Source: Echinicola vietnamensis DSM 17526
GTDB lineage: Bacteria; Bacteroidota; Bacteroidia; Cytophagales; Cyclobacteriaceae
Reading direction: 5' to 3'
DNA: 64,000 nt
NCBI RefSeq assembly: GCF_000325705.1
Contig: NC_019904.1
Coordinates: 1,124,001-1,188,000, forward strand
The position numbers and the translations under genes were made by a program. The notes under the pieces were generated by a model, which saw only the letters and a program-made list of their open reading frames with translations, was not told the DNA's origin and did no database searches. Position 1 is the first letter of the stretch. Each line of letters begins with the position of its first letter. Below are positions 53,926 to 61,563 of the stretch, piece by piece.

Positions 53926-54021
53926 GTTTTTCAGCAGGCCCTAAATATCGCTTGATCCCCTAAAATGGCCCCTCATCATGGTGATGAAAACTTTCATTTG
54001 TTAGTAATCGTTTATCATTTT

Positions 54022-54180
54022 ATGGGCAAAAAGAAAAAAGATAAGCAACCAGAAGAATCCGTAGATTGGGATGTAAGCGAAGGATTCGGTGGAATTCCAA
54101 ACGATATCGACCTGACCAAAATTATCGGCTGTGCTTCCAGCAGTGGGAAAAAGTATAAATCGAGTAGGAAGCAAAGATAG
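54022..54180 (+). CDS. small hypothetical protein, 52 aa, 3' end altered by the intron
   Basis: A 52-residue protein from the ATG at 54022, starting MGKKKKDKQPEESVDWDVSE and continuing GFGGIPNDIDLTKIIGCASS. The basic start, acidic middle and single Cys give no domain. The last seven codons and the stop codon lie inside the predicted 3' end of the group II intron on the other strand, so the original C-terminus is probably lost. The function is unknown, and I cannot tell whether it is still expressed. Confidence 0.5.
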   Translation: MGKKKKDKQPEESVDWDVSEGFGGIPNDIDLTKIIGCASSSGKKYKSSRKQR

Positions 54181-56045
54181 GGAGCGACCCTAACTTTGCT
54201 GTCCTCTCACACCACCCAGCGTACGTGGGTCGTACTGGGCGGTTTCTTTAAATGTTTAACGTAGTTTTCCTTGAGGCTGTATAGGCCTATAGTACCGAAC
54301 CATTTCAGGTTCATTGCCTCATGGGCGGCAGGGGTCACTGATAACCTGTACCATCCCTTCGAAATTCCCGCAGTCGCCCAACTCCTGTTCCATGGTACGC
54401 CAAGGCGGTGTAGGAGCTTTGCCATCGTAAATGCCCGCTTACATTGCTTAAGACGAAAACACCTTATCCTGCGGTTAAGCCAACCTTCTATTGCCTTTAA
54501 TCTTCCGATCATTTGGGCATTTTTGAAGTAGTTGAGCCACCCCCTCAGGATGGGATTGAGCTCCTTCACCAACTGTTCAAGGCTTATCCCCCGATTTCGT
54601 TGGGTAAGTTGCTTGAGCTTTGCTTTCAGCCGTTGCTCGCTGGTCTTGCTAAGCCCCAACCTGCCTTCGATCAGGATGCTGTGGCCAAGAAAATTCAGCT
54701 CGTATGGCCTGCTTATCTTGCTCTTTGACTTGTTCACTTTCAGCAGCATACGCTGCTCTATGAACGCTGTGAGACTCGATAACACTCGCTTTGCAGAGGG
54801 TTCACTTTTGACCATAACGATCAGGTCGTCTGCGTAGCGTACAAAGCGGTGGCCACGTACTTCCAGTTCTTTGTCCAGTTCATCCAGTATAATATTGGAA
54901 AGAAGTGGGGATAGTGGACTGCCCTGGGGCATGCCTTTTACCCCTTGGCTCACCAGTCCGTCTTTGAGCATACCTGCCCGAAGGAACTTGCCAATGAGCT
55001 TCAGCAGGGTTTTGTCTCCAATCCGTGTCCCCAACAACCACATAAGCCTGTCGTGGTTCACTGTATCGAAGAACTTCTCCAAGTCTATATCTACTATCCA
55101 GTCCCGGCCTTCTGACACTTCTTGACCGGCCTGTCTGAGGGCATCATGTGCCCCTCGGTCTGGCCTAAAGCCGTAGCTCCTGTCCGAGAACGTGGGATCG
55201 TAGTGTAAACTTAGTACCTGACTGATGGCCTGCTGTACCAGCCTGTCTTTGGCCGTGGGAATCCCAAGGATTCGTACTCCCCCATTGGGTTTGGGTATCT
55301 GTACCTCACGTACGGATTCTACCCGATACTTACCCGTGATGATTTGCGATTGGAATTCATGGTAATGACTTGAAAACCACTGCCGTAACTCCTCCACACT
55401 CATCCCGTCAATTCCTGCACTGCCCTTGTTGGACACTACTTGCCGCAGGGCGGCAACAAGGTTTGAGGGGGACACTATCTTCCCCATCAATTCCTTGGTC
55501 AAGGCTCGTTCTTCCGTGCACCTTGACAACCACTCTCGCCTAACCTTGCCGCCTTGATTGCAGAATACGTCTGCTCCCTTGACTGCACGGACGCTCGACC
55601 ATTCGTCTAGGCCTGCTAGACTCATCTGACCGATTATACGTTTTCCTGCTTTCATTGTGGTTGTTGCAATTTGTCCGGTAACTGCTCCTTGTTTAAAGAT
55701 TTGGCCCTTCGCTCCACTCCCATTACAGGAGCTTCCTCACTACTATGGCCGCTGCTGACTTCTGATAGCCTCTCGGATATACAGACCTCCCGTGTTAAGC
55801 TAAACATCACCTACTTTATACTACTGGATTTACCTCCTTGAATTACGTTTGGACTTCGGACTTCGGTGTCTATTGCCACCTCATCCTCCAAGTAGGCCTT
55901 ATATCCAGTTCTTATTCATTAGGACAAAGCTTTGTTTTAGGCTTCTTTCAGATTTTGGGTCACCCCAAACACCCTTGCCCTCAACTAATGGTTCGTGCCA
56001 ACCCGCCCATAAGGGACTTAAACCCTCCTGATGTTTAGCATGCAC
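54159..56045 (-). mobile_element. group II intron (IIC-like) downstream of the mscS terminator
   Basis: On the minus strand a 5' end GTGCATGC lies at 56045, 5 bp after the mscS terminator. A structured 390-nt RNA part, the maturase gene and then a domain V-like hairpin follow (ACCGCCCAGTACG at 54243 and CGTACGCTGGGTGGT ending near 54214). A domain VI-like hairpin (AGCAAAG...CTTTGCT) and an end CTACTCGAT (54167-54159) close the element. About 1.9 kb. The boundaries are estimates, good to perhaps 10 bp. The position after a terminator and the lack of an endonuclease domain fit group IIC. Confidence 0.8.
54207..55655 (-). CDS. ltrA: group II intron reverse transcriptase/maturase
   Basis: A 482-residue RT. 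The RT blocks are clear: 'VEIPKPNGGVRILGIPT'-like text at about residues 117-135, 'DRSYGFRPDRGAHDALRQA' at about 158-176, 'GMPQGSPLSPLLSNI' near 241-255 and the catalytic YADD at 274-277. The maturase (X) domain follows ('LNPILRGWLNYFKNAQ'). There is no HNH endonuclease at the C-terminus. The stop codon lies within domain V of the intron RNA. It splices the intron and copies it into DNA during spread. No frameshift is seen. Confidence 0.95.
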   Translation of the reverse strand: MKAGKRIIGQMSLAGLDEWSSVRAVKGADVFCNQGGKVRREWLSRCTEERALTKELMGKIVSPSNLVAALRQVVSNKGSAGIDGMSVEELRQWFSSHYHEFQSQIITGKYRVESVREVQIPKPNGGVRILGIPTAKDRLVQQAISQVLSLHYDPTFSDRSYGFRPDRGAHDALRQAGQEVSEGRDWIVDIDLEKFFDTVNHDRLMWLLGTRIGDKTLLKLIGKFLRAGMLKDGLVSQGVKGMPQGSPLSPLLSNIILDELDKELEVRGHRFVRYADDLIVMVKSEPSAKRVLSSLTAFIEQRMLLKVNKSKSKISRPYELNFLGHSILIEGRLGLSKTSEQRLKAKLKQLTQRNRGISLEQLVKELNPILRGWLNYFKNAQMIGRLKAIEGWLNRRIRCFRLKQCKRAFTMAKLLHRLGVPWNRSWATAGISKGWYRLSVTPAAHEAMNLKWFGTIGLYSLKENYVKHLKKPPSTTHVRWVV

Positions 56046-56049
56046 GGCA

Positions 56050-56080
56050 AACAAAAAAGGAGGACTAAACGGTCCTCCTT
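56050..56080 (-). terminator. terminator of mscS, used as insertion site by the intron
   Basis: AAAGGAGGAC and GTCCTCCTTT form a 10-bp stem with a 5-nt loop. On the minus strand a T-rich tail TTTTTTGTTTGCC follows, and the intron begins right after it. On the plus strand a shorter T-run follows, so it may work in both directions. Confidence 0.92.
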
Positions 56081-56103
56081 TTCTATATCATCCTACTTCG
56101 AAT

Positions 56104-56952
56104 TTAAGCTTGCGGCTTTCCGTCAGGATAGAAGTGATTCACATCTCTTTGAGGAAAGGGAATTTCGATATCATTGGCTTCGAAGGCCTCTTTCATGGCT
56201 TCCATGTTATCGAAATACACCGGCCATAAATTAGCCGCATCGGTCCAAACACGAATGACCAAATCCAAGGAACTGTCGCCAAAGTTATTGAAAAACACGA
56301 CTGGGGCAGGATCTTTATGTACCCGCTCATCCTTAGCAAATACACCCAAAATGATCTCTCTGGCCTTCTTTAGGTCGGTACCATAAGCCACACCTACATT
56401 GAAGTCTGCCCTTCTGGTAGGTTTATTGGACATATTGATAATATCCGAATTGGCCAAGGCTCCATTTGGGATGACGATATCCTTATTATCAAAAGAATGC
56501 ATTTTAGTGTACAGGATATCGATGGATTCTACTACTCCCAGATGTCCTTGTCCTTCTATGACATCTCCTACTTTAAATGGCTTGAAGAGCAAGATCAGGA
56601 CACCTCCGGCAAAATTGGCCAAAGAACCTTGCAAGGCCAAACCAATGGCCAAACCGGCAGCACCGAGAATCGCCACAAAAGATGTCACATCAATTCCTAC
56701 TGTATAGGCAATGGTCAAGAAAAGTAGAATATAGAGCACAGCACTTACTACGCTAACTAAAAAATTTGTCAAAGACGGATCTGGATTTCTGGTCGCAATT
56801 ACTTTTTTAACGGACTTCAGAATAAAACTGATAATCATCTTACCCACGATATAGATAAGAATAGCATAAAGTATACTGGGTATAATATCCCATAAGAGCG
56901 CTACGCCCTGATCATACATTGACTGTAATGTTTCTGCATTAAGATTTTCCAT
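56104..56952 (-). CDS. mscS: small-conductance mechanosensitive channel, MscS family
   Basis: A 282-residue protein of standard MscS size. Three N-terminal helices (about residues 20-40, 65-85, 90-115) are followed by the pore helix 'FVAILGAAGLAIGLALQGSLANFAGGVLILLFKPFKVGDVIE'-type sequence (residues 88-130) with small-residue packing. The beta domain holds 'MHSFDNKDIVIPNGALANSDIINMS'. It opens under membrane tension to release solutes after osmotic downshift. It is a single gene ending in a strong terminator. Confidence 0.93.
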   Translation of the reverse strand: MENLNAETLQSMYDQGVALLWDIIPSILYAILIYIVGKMIISFILKSVKKVIATRNPDPSLTNFLVSVVSAVLYILLFLTIAYTVGIDVTSFVAILGAAGLAIGLALQGSLANFAGGVLILLFKPFKVGDVIEGQGHLGVVESIDILYTKMHSFDNKDIVIPNGALANSDIINMSNKPTRRADFNVGVAYGTDLKKAREIILGVFAKDERVHKDPAPVVFFNNFGDSSLDLVIRVWTDAANLWPVYFDNMEAMKEAFEANDIEIPFPQRDVNHFYPDGKPQA

Positions 56953-57293
56953 AGGTTATAAAATAAATAGTTAAAAACGTAGATTTATATAAAGTTTAGA
57001 GCTGCAAATAAACAGCCAAAGGATGATAAAATGATTAAGACTTCTTAATTTAAATGAAATTAGATAAATTTTAAAGCATAAATTGGACAATTGTGGGTGA
57101 AAAAATCATTATGCTGGATAAAACAGGCTTAATATCCAAAAATGTTTGTCCGTATACCACTATGAACGATTCGGTACCCTAAATTGGTTAACGTAATAAA
57201 GCGGGCAAGTGCCGTAAAAGGATAAGATAAGGTAATTTGCAGGATTTAGCGTATTTTTGCCCTATCTCATTGCCCAAAAGACACCAAAAATAT
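56953..57293. other. divergent control region between mscS and fur
   Basis: A 341-bp A/T-rich region that holds the promoters of both genes. TATTTTTG at 57252-57259 is the likely -7 box for fur. No clear box was found for mscS. No repeat copy lies here. Confidence 0.4.
57252..57259 (+). promoter_or_regulatory. -7 promoter box (TATTTTTG) of the fur-family gene
   Basis: TATTTTTG fits TAnnTTTG and lies 34 bp before the ATG at 57294. A TTTG at 57236-57239 is too close to be the usual -33 element. Confidence 0.45.
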
Positions 57294-57713
57294 ATGTCAA
57301 CAAAATCAGCAAAAATACTCAAGGACCATCAGCTCCGCGTAACCAGTTGCCGCAGGGATGTATTGGACACATTCCTCCATAAAAACATTGCCTTGTCCCA
57401 TTCTGATTTGGAAGAAAAGCTAAAAGAGAATTTTGATAGGGTGACGATCTACAGGACCCTCAAGACTTTTTTGGACAGCGATCTTATTCACAAGGTGCTG
57501 GATGATACGGGGGTGACCAAATACGCCCTCTGTCACCATGATGCTGCAGAAGACCACCATGATCACGAACATGTTCATTTTAAATGCGATGTCTGTGGAC
57601 AGACCCAATGCATAGCGGAAACTTCCCTACCGCAAATTAACCTTCCCGATGGCTTCATCATCAAGGAAAAAAGCCTATTGGTGCAAGGCACCTGCAATAA
57701 ATGCAGCAACTAA
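57294..57713 (+). CDS. Fur family metal-responsive transcriptional repressor
   Basis: A 139-residue protein from the ATG at 57294 (MSTKSAKILKDHQLRVTSCR); a longer frame adds 19 unlikely residues. The winged helix ('ALSHSDLEEKLKENFDRVTIYRTLKTFLDSDLIHKV') is typical of Fur/Zur/PerR proteins. Two Cys pairs (CDVC and CNKC) form the structural zinc site, and a His-rich stretch (HHDAAEDHHDHEHVHF) would sense metal. Iron, zinc or peroxide cannot be told apart from this sequence; the His-rich loop leans towards zinc. Its stop overlaps the next gene's stop on the other strand by 4 bp. Confidence 0.9.
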   Translation: MSTKSAKILKDHQLRVTSCRRDVLDTFLHKNIALSHSDLEEKLKENFDRVTIYRTLKTFLDSDLIHKVLDDTGVTKYALCHHDAAEDHHDHEHVHFKCDVCGQTQCIAETSLPQINLPDGFIIKEKSLLVQGTCNKCSN

Positions 57714-57940
57714 ACTTCCAAGGGAGGAGCAGGTTCTTTGGTTTTGGGACCATCCGAAGGCCATATGACTCCTGGTGGCAAGTCGATTTTGGGAGGATCA
57801 GTGACTTCTATGCCTCCATCACCATCATCGCTGCGGTTTTTCCGAGACCCATGGGCTGGTCTGATCATCGTCATTAAAAAATACACAAGCAGGACATAAG
57901 CGACCCCAAAAATAATCATATCTACTACCATTATGCTCAT
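57710..57940 (-). CDS. small membrane protein, 76 aa
   Basis: A 76-residue protein with one N-terminal hydrophobic helix (residues 4-27, 'VVDMIIFGVAYVLLVYFLMTMI') and a proline-rich soluble tail ('DPPKIDLPPGVIWPSDGPKTKEPAPPLEV'). No family is recognised. It converges with the fur-family gene, and the two stop codons overlap (57710-57713), which argues that both frames are real and have little room for a terminator. Possibly a small regulator or stress protein of the inner membrane, but this is a guess. Confidence 0.6.
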   Translation of the reverse strand: MSIMVVDMIIFGVAYVLLVYFLMTMIRPAHGSRKNRSDDGDGGIEVTDPPKIDLPPGVIWPSDGPKTKEPAPPLEV

Positions 57941-58078
57941 GCGCTTAACCTTTGATGATGGTTTATAATTTACAAGAAATATTAAAATAAGTCAATAGCA
58001 GCACCCAACAATAGGTGACGTACGAAGGACAACACAGTATTTAGCGTAAAAATGCTCTTTCTACGGTTACTGGAAAAG

Positions 58079-58330
58079 TATGGCTCGATAGTCATCCTAA
58101 GTGCTTGCCTGTTTGGCAGGAAGGCAATCGAAGGAGAGCGTATGGCCTCGCTCGCTGACCGCAATAGGAGGGCGCTCAGCCAAACTTCCCTCATTTCAAT
58201 ACTATAGCAACTCTAAGCTCATTAAACATCTCGGAATTTATCCCTCCGGCCATATGGTATGACCCTCCATAGCACCGCTAGGGTAAGGCCATTCGTAAAG
58301 CCATCAACGCTAAAAAGACAAAAATTTTCA
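58079..58330. repeat. repeat fragment related to the mosaic family
   Basis: This lies in a 460-bp gap between genes (57941-58400). GGCTCGATAGTCATCCT and GGAGGGCGCTCAGCC occur again, slightly changed, at about 62369-62472, along with CTTGCCTG. The right part (58240-58350) resembles other repeat edges (CCTGATCC). A short minus-strand frame over this block is rejected as a gene. Confidence 0.55.
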
Positions 58331-58400
58331 AGGCTATTTCCTGATCCATTTGTTAAATACCTCATATCATCAGATATTTGCCGTTCGAAAAACTTGTGTC

Positions 58401-58877
58401 ATGATCGTAAAAACCAAAAAATATAAACTCGAAACAGGAACGTATGTTAAACTGGGAATGAAAAATGTCCTTAGAGAGCAATGGTGGGTGGTACTCATTG
58501 CCATTGCGATTGGATGTGGCTATTTCTGGATTGCTTCCTGGTGGTGGATCAGCATGGCTTTTGTAGCCCTGTTGCTCTATTTGTTGTTTTGGGTTATTCA
58601 ATTTGCTGGCGTTAGCCAGATGGAACAAAACAAAGTAATGTTCGAGAAACTGGCCTATGAGATCGATAGCCGCCAGATCCTGATGAAAATAAATACCAAG
58701 CAAGGCATGCCCATCAACTGGGGAATGATCAAAAAAGCGGAAATCAATAAGGATGCGTTTGTGCTGATCATGTCAAAAGCCCAGTTCGTTCATTTACCGT
58801 TTAAGATTTTCAACACTGAAAACGAGCGGAAATTTATCGAGACCATCCTGAAGCGTAAAGGGCTCGTGCAAGGATAA
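58401..58877 (+). CDS. YcxB-like membrane protein
   Basis: A 158-residue protein from the ATG at 58401 (MIVKTKKYKLETGTYVKLG); a longer frame adds 17 residues. Two hydrophobic helices (about residues 30-50 and 52-75) are followed by a soluble domain, 'MFEKLAYEIDSRQILMKINTKQGMPINWGMIKKAEINKDAFVLIMSKAQFVHLPFKIF', which matches the YcxB-like C-terminal fold. Relatives are inner-membrane proteins of unknown role. It is a single gene. Confidence 0.75.
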   Translation: MIVKTKKYKLETGTYVKLGMKNVLREQWWVVLIAIAIGCGYFWIASWWWISMAFVALLLYLLFWVIQFAGVSQMEQNKVMFEKLAYEIDSRQILMKINTKQGMPINWGMIKKAEINKDAFVLIMSKAQFVHLPFKIFNTENERKFIETILKRKGLVQG

Positions 58878-58968
58878 TTTCCGAATCAAGTAAGCACGTA
58901 TGCTGCAGTGGCTTTTAGTGTGGCTTTCTAGCACTTACCTCTGTTGAAGCGCATCGATGTTATAAAAG

Positions 58969-59005
58969 CAATCCCTGTGGAAAACCGAGTTATCCACAGG
59001 GATTG
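58969..59005 (-). terminator. terminator of the Gfo/Idh/MocA gene
   Basis: CAATCCCTGTGGA (58969-58981) and TCCACAGGGATTG (58993-59005) form a perfect 13-bp stem. On the minus strand CTTTTATAAC follows. It lies 14 bp after the oxidoreductase stop codon. Confidence 0.8.
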
Positions 59006-59018
59006 TTGGTTTATGGCC

Positions 59019-60338
59019 TTAGGTTTTCAGCGAATAGCCATTTTCATAATCATAATGCAGCAACTCCTCTGCCGCTGCATCCTGCCCAAACGTTTGCTTT
59101 GCAGGATTCCAGCGAAGCTGACGGCCTAGCTTATTGGCAATATTCCCAAGGGTACAAACCGTACACGTACTGTGCCCAATCTCTACTGACGCAATAGGAT
59201 CCTTTCTCCTGATGACACTCTCAATGAAGTCCAAGTAATGCGGATGGGCGTCCACGTTTGATTTTTTGGCTTCCGGCACGACCAATTCCGGATCTGAAGC
59301 TTTAAAACCACCCCTGGAAACCTGTATCCAGCCCTTGTCACCAATAAAGCGTACGCCGCGTGTATCACCATCAAAAGGCTCGGCGGTCATGACAATCCCA
59401 TTTTCATAGATAAACGTCAGGGGCTCATTTTCCTTTTCAGGCCTGATTTCCACGGGGCCATGCCGATCCATCCCAATGCCCCACTGGCCAATATCAAACA
59501 TGTGCGCGCCCCAGTCGGTCATCAAGCCACCACCGGTTTCCCAATACCATCGCCAGGCAGCCCATAGCTGTTCATGTTGGACAGGGTCTACCGTGATGGG
59601 AGGATTTAGTTCATGGTTATAGGGCACTGGCTTAATCGGCCCGAGCCATAAATCCCAGTTCAAATCGGATGGCACTTCCTCTTTGGACAGGTCAAATGGC
59701 TTGGGAGAAGTAGGTGTACCGACATTGGCCTTGACCTGTTTTACCTTTCCGATATGACCCTTCTGGACCATTCTGACGGCATATTGAAAATTATGTTCAG
59801 AGCGCTGCTGGCTGCCCACGGCCAAAACCACACTATTATCCCGAACCGCTTTGACCAATGCCTGGCCCTCCTTAATCGTATAGGTCAGCGGTTTTTCCAA
59901 GTATACATCCTTTTTGGCTTTACACGCATCAATCGCCATCAGGGCATGCCAAAAATCAGGAGTCGCAATGACCACTGCATCCACATCCTCTCTGGCCAAC
60001 AAATCTTGATACCGCTCATACACGGGAATGTCAGCTGGGGATTTGCCATAACGTGCAGAAACGGTCTGTTGGAAGCGCTCTCGCTTGACGCCATAAACAT
60101 CACATCCGGCGATGATTTCCACATGCGGAATATTCATCATCCCCTGCATGATGCCGTACGATTGCCTGCCCAGGCCAATGAATCCAAGCCGAACAGTGCT
60201 GATTCCAAGCGGGGAAAATGAAGGTTCTTGTGATTTGCCAAGGCCCAGATGCGGCAAAAATGAAAGCCCTAGGGCGCTGAGGGCGGAGGAGCCCATAAAT
60301 TTTCTTCTGGAAAGTCCAGCTTTCGTGTTTTTATCCAT
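59019..60338 (-). CDS. Gfo/Idh/MocA family oxidoreductase with Tat signal
   Basis: A 439-residue protein. A twin-arginine signal (LSRRKFMGSSALSALG, residues 9-24) precedes a nucleotide-binding domain ('VRLGFIGLGRQSYGIMQGM') and the conserved EKP motif ('DVYLEKPLTYTIKEG', about 140-155). The family oxidises or reduces sugars and related alcohols with NAD(P). Export through Tat with bound cofactor suggests a periplasmic sugar enzyme; some relatives are glycosidases. The substrate is unknown. It is a single gene ending in a perfect-stem terminator. Confidence 0.92.
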   Translation of the reverse strand: MDKNTKAGLSRRKFMGSSALSALGLSFLPHLGLGKSQEPSFSPLGISTVRLGFIGLGRQSYGIMQGMMNIPHVEIIAGCDVYGVKRERFQQTVSARYGKSPADIPVYERYQDLLAREDVDAVVIATPDFWHALMAIDACKAKKDVYLEKPLTYTIKEGQALVKAVRDNSVVLAVGSQQRSEHNFQYAVRMVQKGHIGKVKQVKANVGTPTSPKPFDLSKEEVPSDLNWDLWLGPIKPVPYNHELNPPITVDPVQHEQLWAAWRWYWETGGGLMTDWGAHMFDIGQWGIGMDRHGPVEIRPEKENEPLTFIYENGIVMTAEPFDGDTRGVRFIGDKGWIQVSRGGFKASDPELVVPEAKKSNVDAHPHYLDFIESVIRRKDPIASVEIGHSTCTVCTLGNIANKLGRQLRWNPAKQTFGQDAAAEELLHYDYENGYSLKT

Positions 60339-60416
60339 GAATATTTCGGGTTATTAGTAGGTTTACAAAAATAATTCTCCCAAAATAGCCTTATCCCATG
60401 GATTTATCAAGCACTC

Positions 60417-61454
60417 TTAAAAGGCAGTTTCAATTTCAAACTTATCAATGGTAAAAAACATGCGAGCTCCCATCTCAAAATTCCTACCTGGAGCCGCTTT
60501 TATACTAATCTGTTTGCCTTCATCGTCTTCAAGCTTTACGATTTGGTGATCACCATAAAACAATACCCTTGTCACTATTCCACTAAGGGGCTGTTCGGTA
60601 CTTTTCTTTATTTTGGCATCTTCAGACCTGAAAAGGATTTTTACTTTATCGGTATAGCTTGCAGAGTCTGGATGGGGAATAAAACCAAATCCAGCATAAA
60701 ACCCATCCTCCGTCGGCGTGGCCAAAAGCTCATTACGCTTTCCGAAAAAATTTGCCACATAGGCATTTGCCGGCTTCTTGTAAATCTCTACAGGTGTCCC
60801 CACTTGCTGCAAAATCCCCTTATGGAGAATAGCAATGCTATCGGCCAAGGACAAGGCATCCTTCGCGTGATGGCTCGCCACGATCGCCGTAATCCCTGTC
60901 GCTTTTACGATATCCCTGATGTCTTCACTGATTTCGTTCTTGAAGCGGGTGTCCAAGCTGCGAAAAGGGTCATCCAGCAGTAATAGCTTTGGCCGGGAAG
61001 CCAGTGCCCTGGCCAGCGCGGCACGCTGTCGTTGGCCAGAGGAGAGCTGATGTGGATAAGCGCTAAAACTATCTTCCAGTCCCGCCAAAGCCAAGCTATC
61101 CATGGCGATTTGTCGGGCATTGCGTGATTCTTGGTGCAGGGCTTCCCGGACATTCTCCAATAGTGTCATTTGTGGAAAAAGCGCATATTCCTGAAAAATC
61201 ACTCCAACCTCGCGCTGATTCGCAGGAAGGGCGGATTTACCATTCACTATCGTCTGACCAGAAAAAACGATCTCTCCCTTATCCGGGTGCTCCAGCCCTG
61301 CTATCAGCTTCAGCAAGGTGGTCTTTCCAGAGCCATTTTCTCCCACTATGGCTTGGACACTTCCCTCCTCAATTTCCATGTGGATATCTTTCACCGCAAA
61401 CTGCTTGGTCTGCGGAAATTTCTTGCTGATGCCATGTAGCTGGAGTAAACTCAT
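60417..61454 (-). CDS. ABC transporter ATP-binding protein with TOBE domain
   Basis: A 345-residue protein from the ATG at 61454 (MSLLQLHGISKKF); the frame continues 23 codons upstream without family features. It has Walker A 'GENGSGKTTLLKL' (about 36-48), signature 'LSSGQRQRAALARAL' (about 133-147), Walker B 'LLLLDDPFRSLD' and a C-terminal TOBE region ('GIVTRVLFYGDHQIVKLEDDEGKQISI'). This is the layout of importer ATPases for iron, molybdate or polyamines (FbpC/PotA group). No permease or binding protein gene lies beside it. Confidence 0.9.
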   Translation of the reverse strand: MSLLQLHGISKKFPQTKQFAVKDIHMEIEEGSVQAIVGENGSGKTTLLKLIAGLEHPDKGEIVFSGQTIVNGKSALPANQREVGVIFQEYALFPQMTLLENVREALHQESRNARQIAMDSLALAGLEDSFSAYPHQLSSGQRQRAALARALASRPKLLLLDDPFRSLDTRFKNEISEDIRDIVKATGITAIVASHHAKDALSLADSIAILHKGILQQVGTPVEIYKKPANAYVANFFGKRNELLATPTEDGFYAGFGFIPHPDSASYTDKVKILFRSEDAKIKKSTEQPLSGIVTRVLFYGDHQIVKLEDDEGKQISIKAAPGRNFEMGARMFFTIDKFEIETAF

Positions 61455-61563
61455 TTTCGATAAGCTTTGGGTTAGGAAATCGCCTATTGAGGTAAATTTA
61501 AAGGTATTTATCCGATTGGACACATGAATTTATAAAAGAAAAGGAAGGTGAGGAACTGATTTG

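Larger units (their letters stand above)
52303..53941 (+). mobile_element. complete insertion sequence, IS5/IS1182-like, with 6-bp target duplication
   Basis: The left end GGGTCTGCTGA (52303) and right end TCAGCAGGCCC (to 53941) are imperfect inverted repeats. TAAATA occurs directly on both sides (52297-52302 and 53942-53947). The 1639-bp element carries one transposase gene filling nearly all of it. A perfect 14-bp hairpin lies inside the end of the gene (53873-53906). The family is judged from the transposase only. Confidence 0.88.

Noticed and set aside
54207..55655. Retron or DGR reverse transcriptase
   Set aside because: The maturase domain and the domain V/VI-like RNA directly downstream identify a group II intron; no msr/msd or template-repeat pair was seen.
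57982..58194. A 70-codon minus-strand frame between the 76-aa gene and the YcxB-like gene
   Set aside because: It overlaps repeat sequence shared with 62369-62472, where the frame is not kept.
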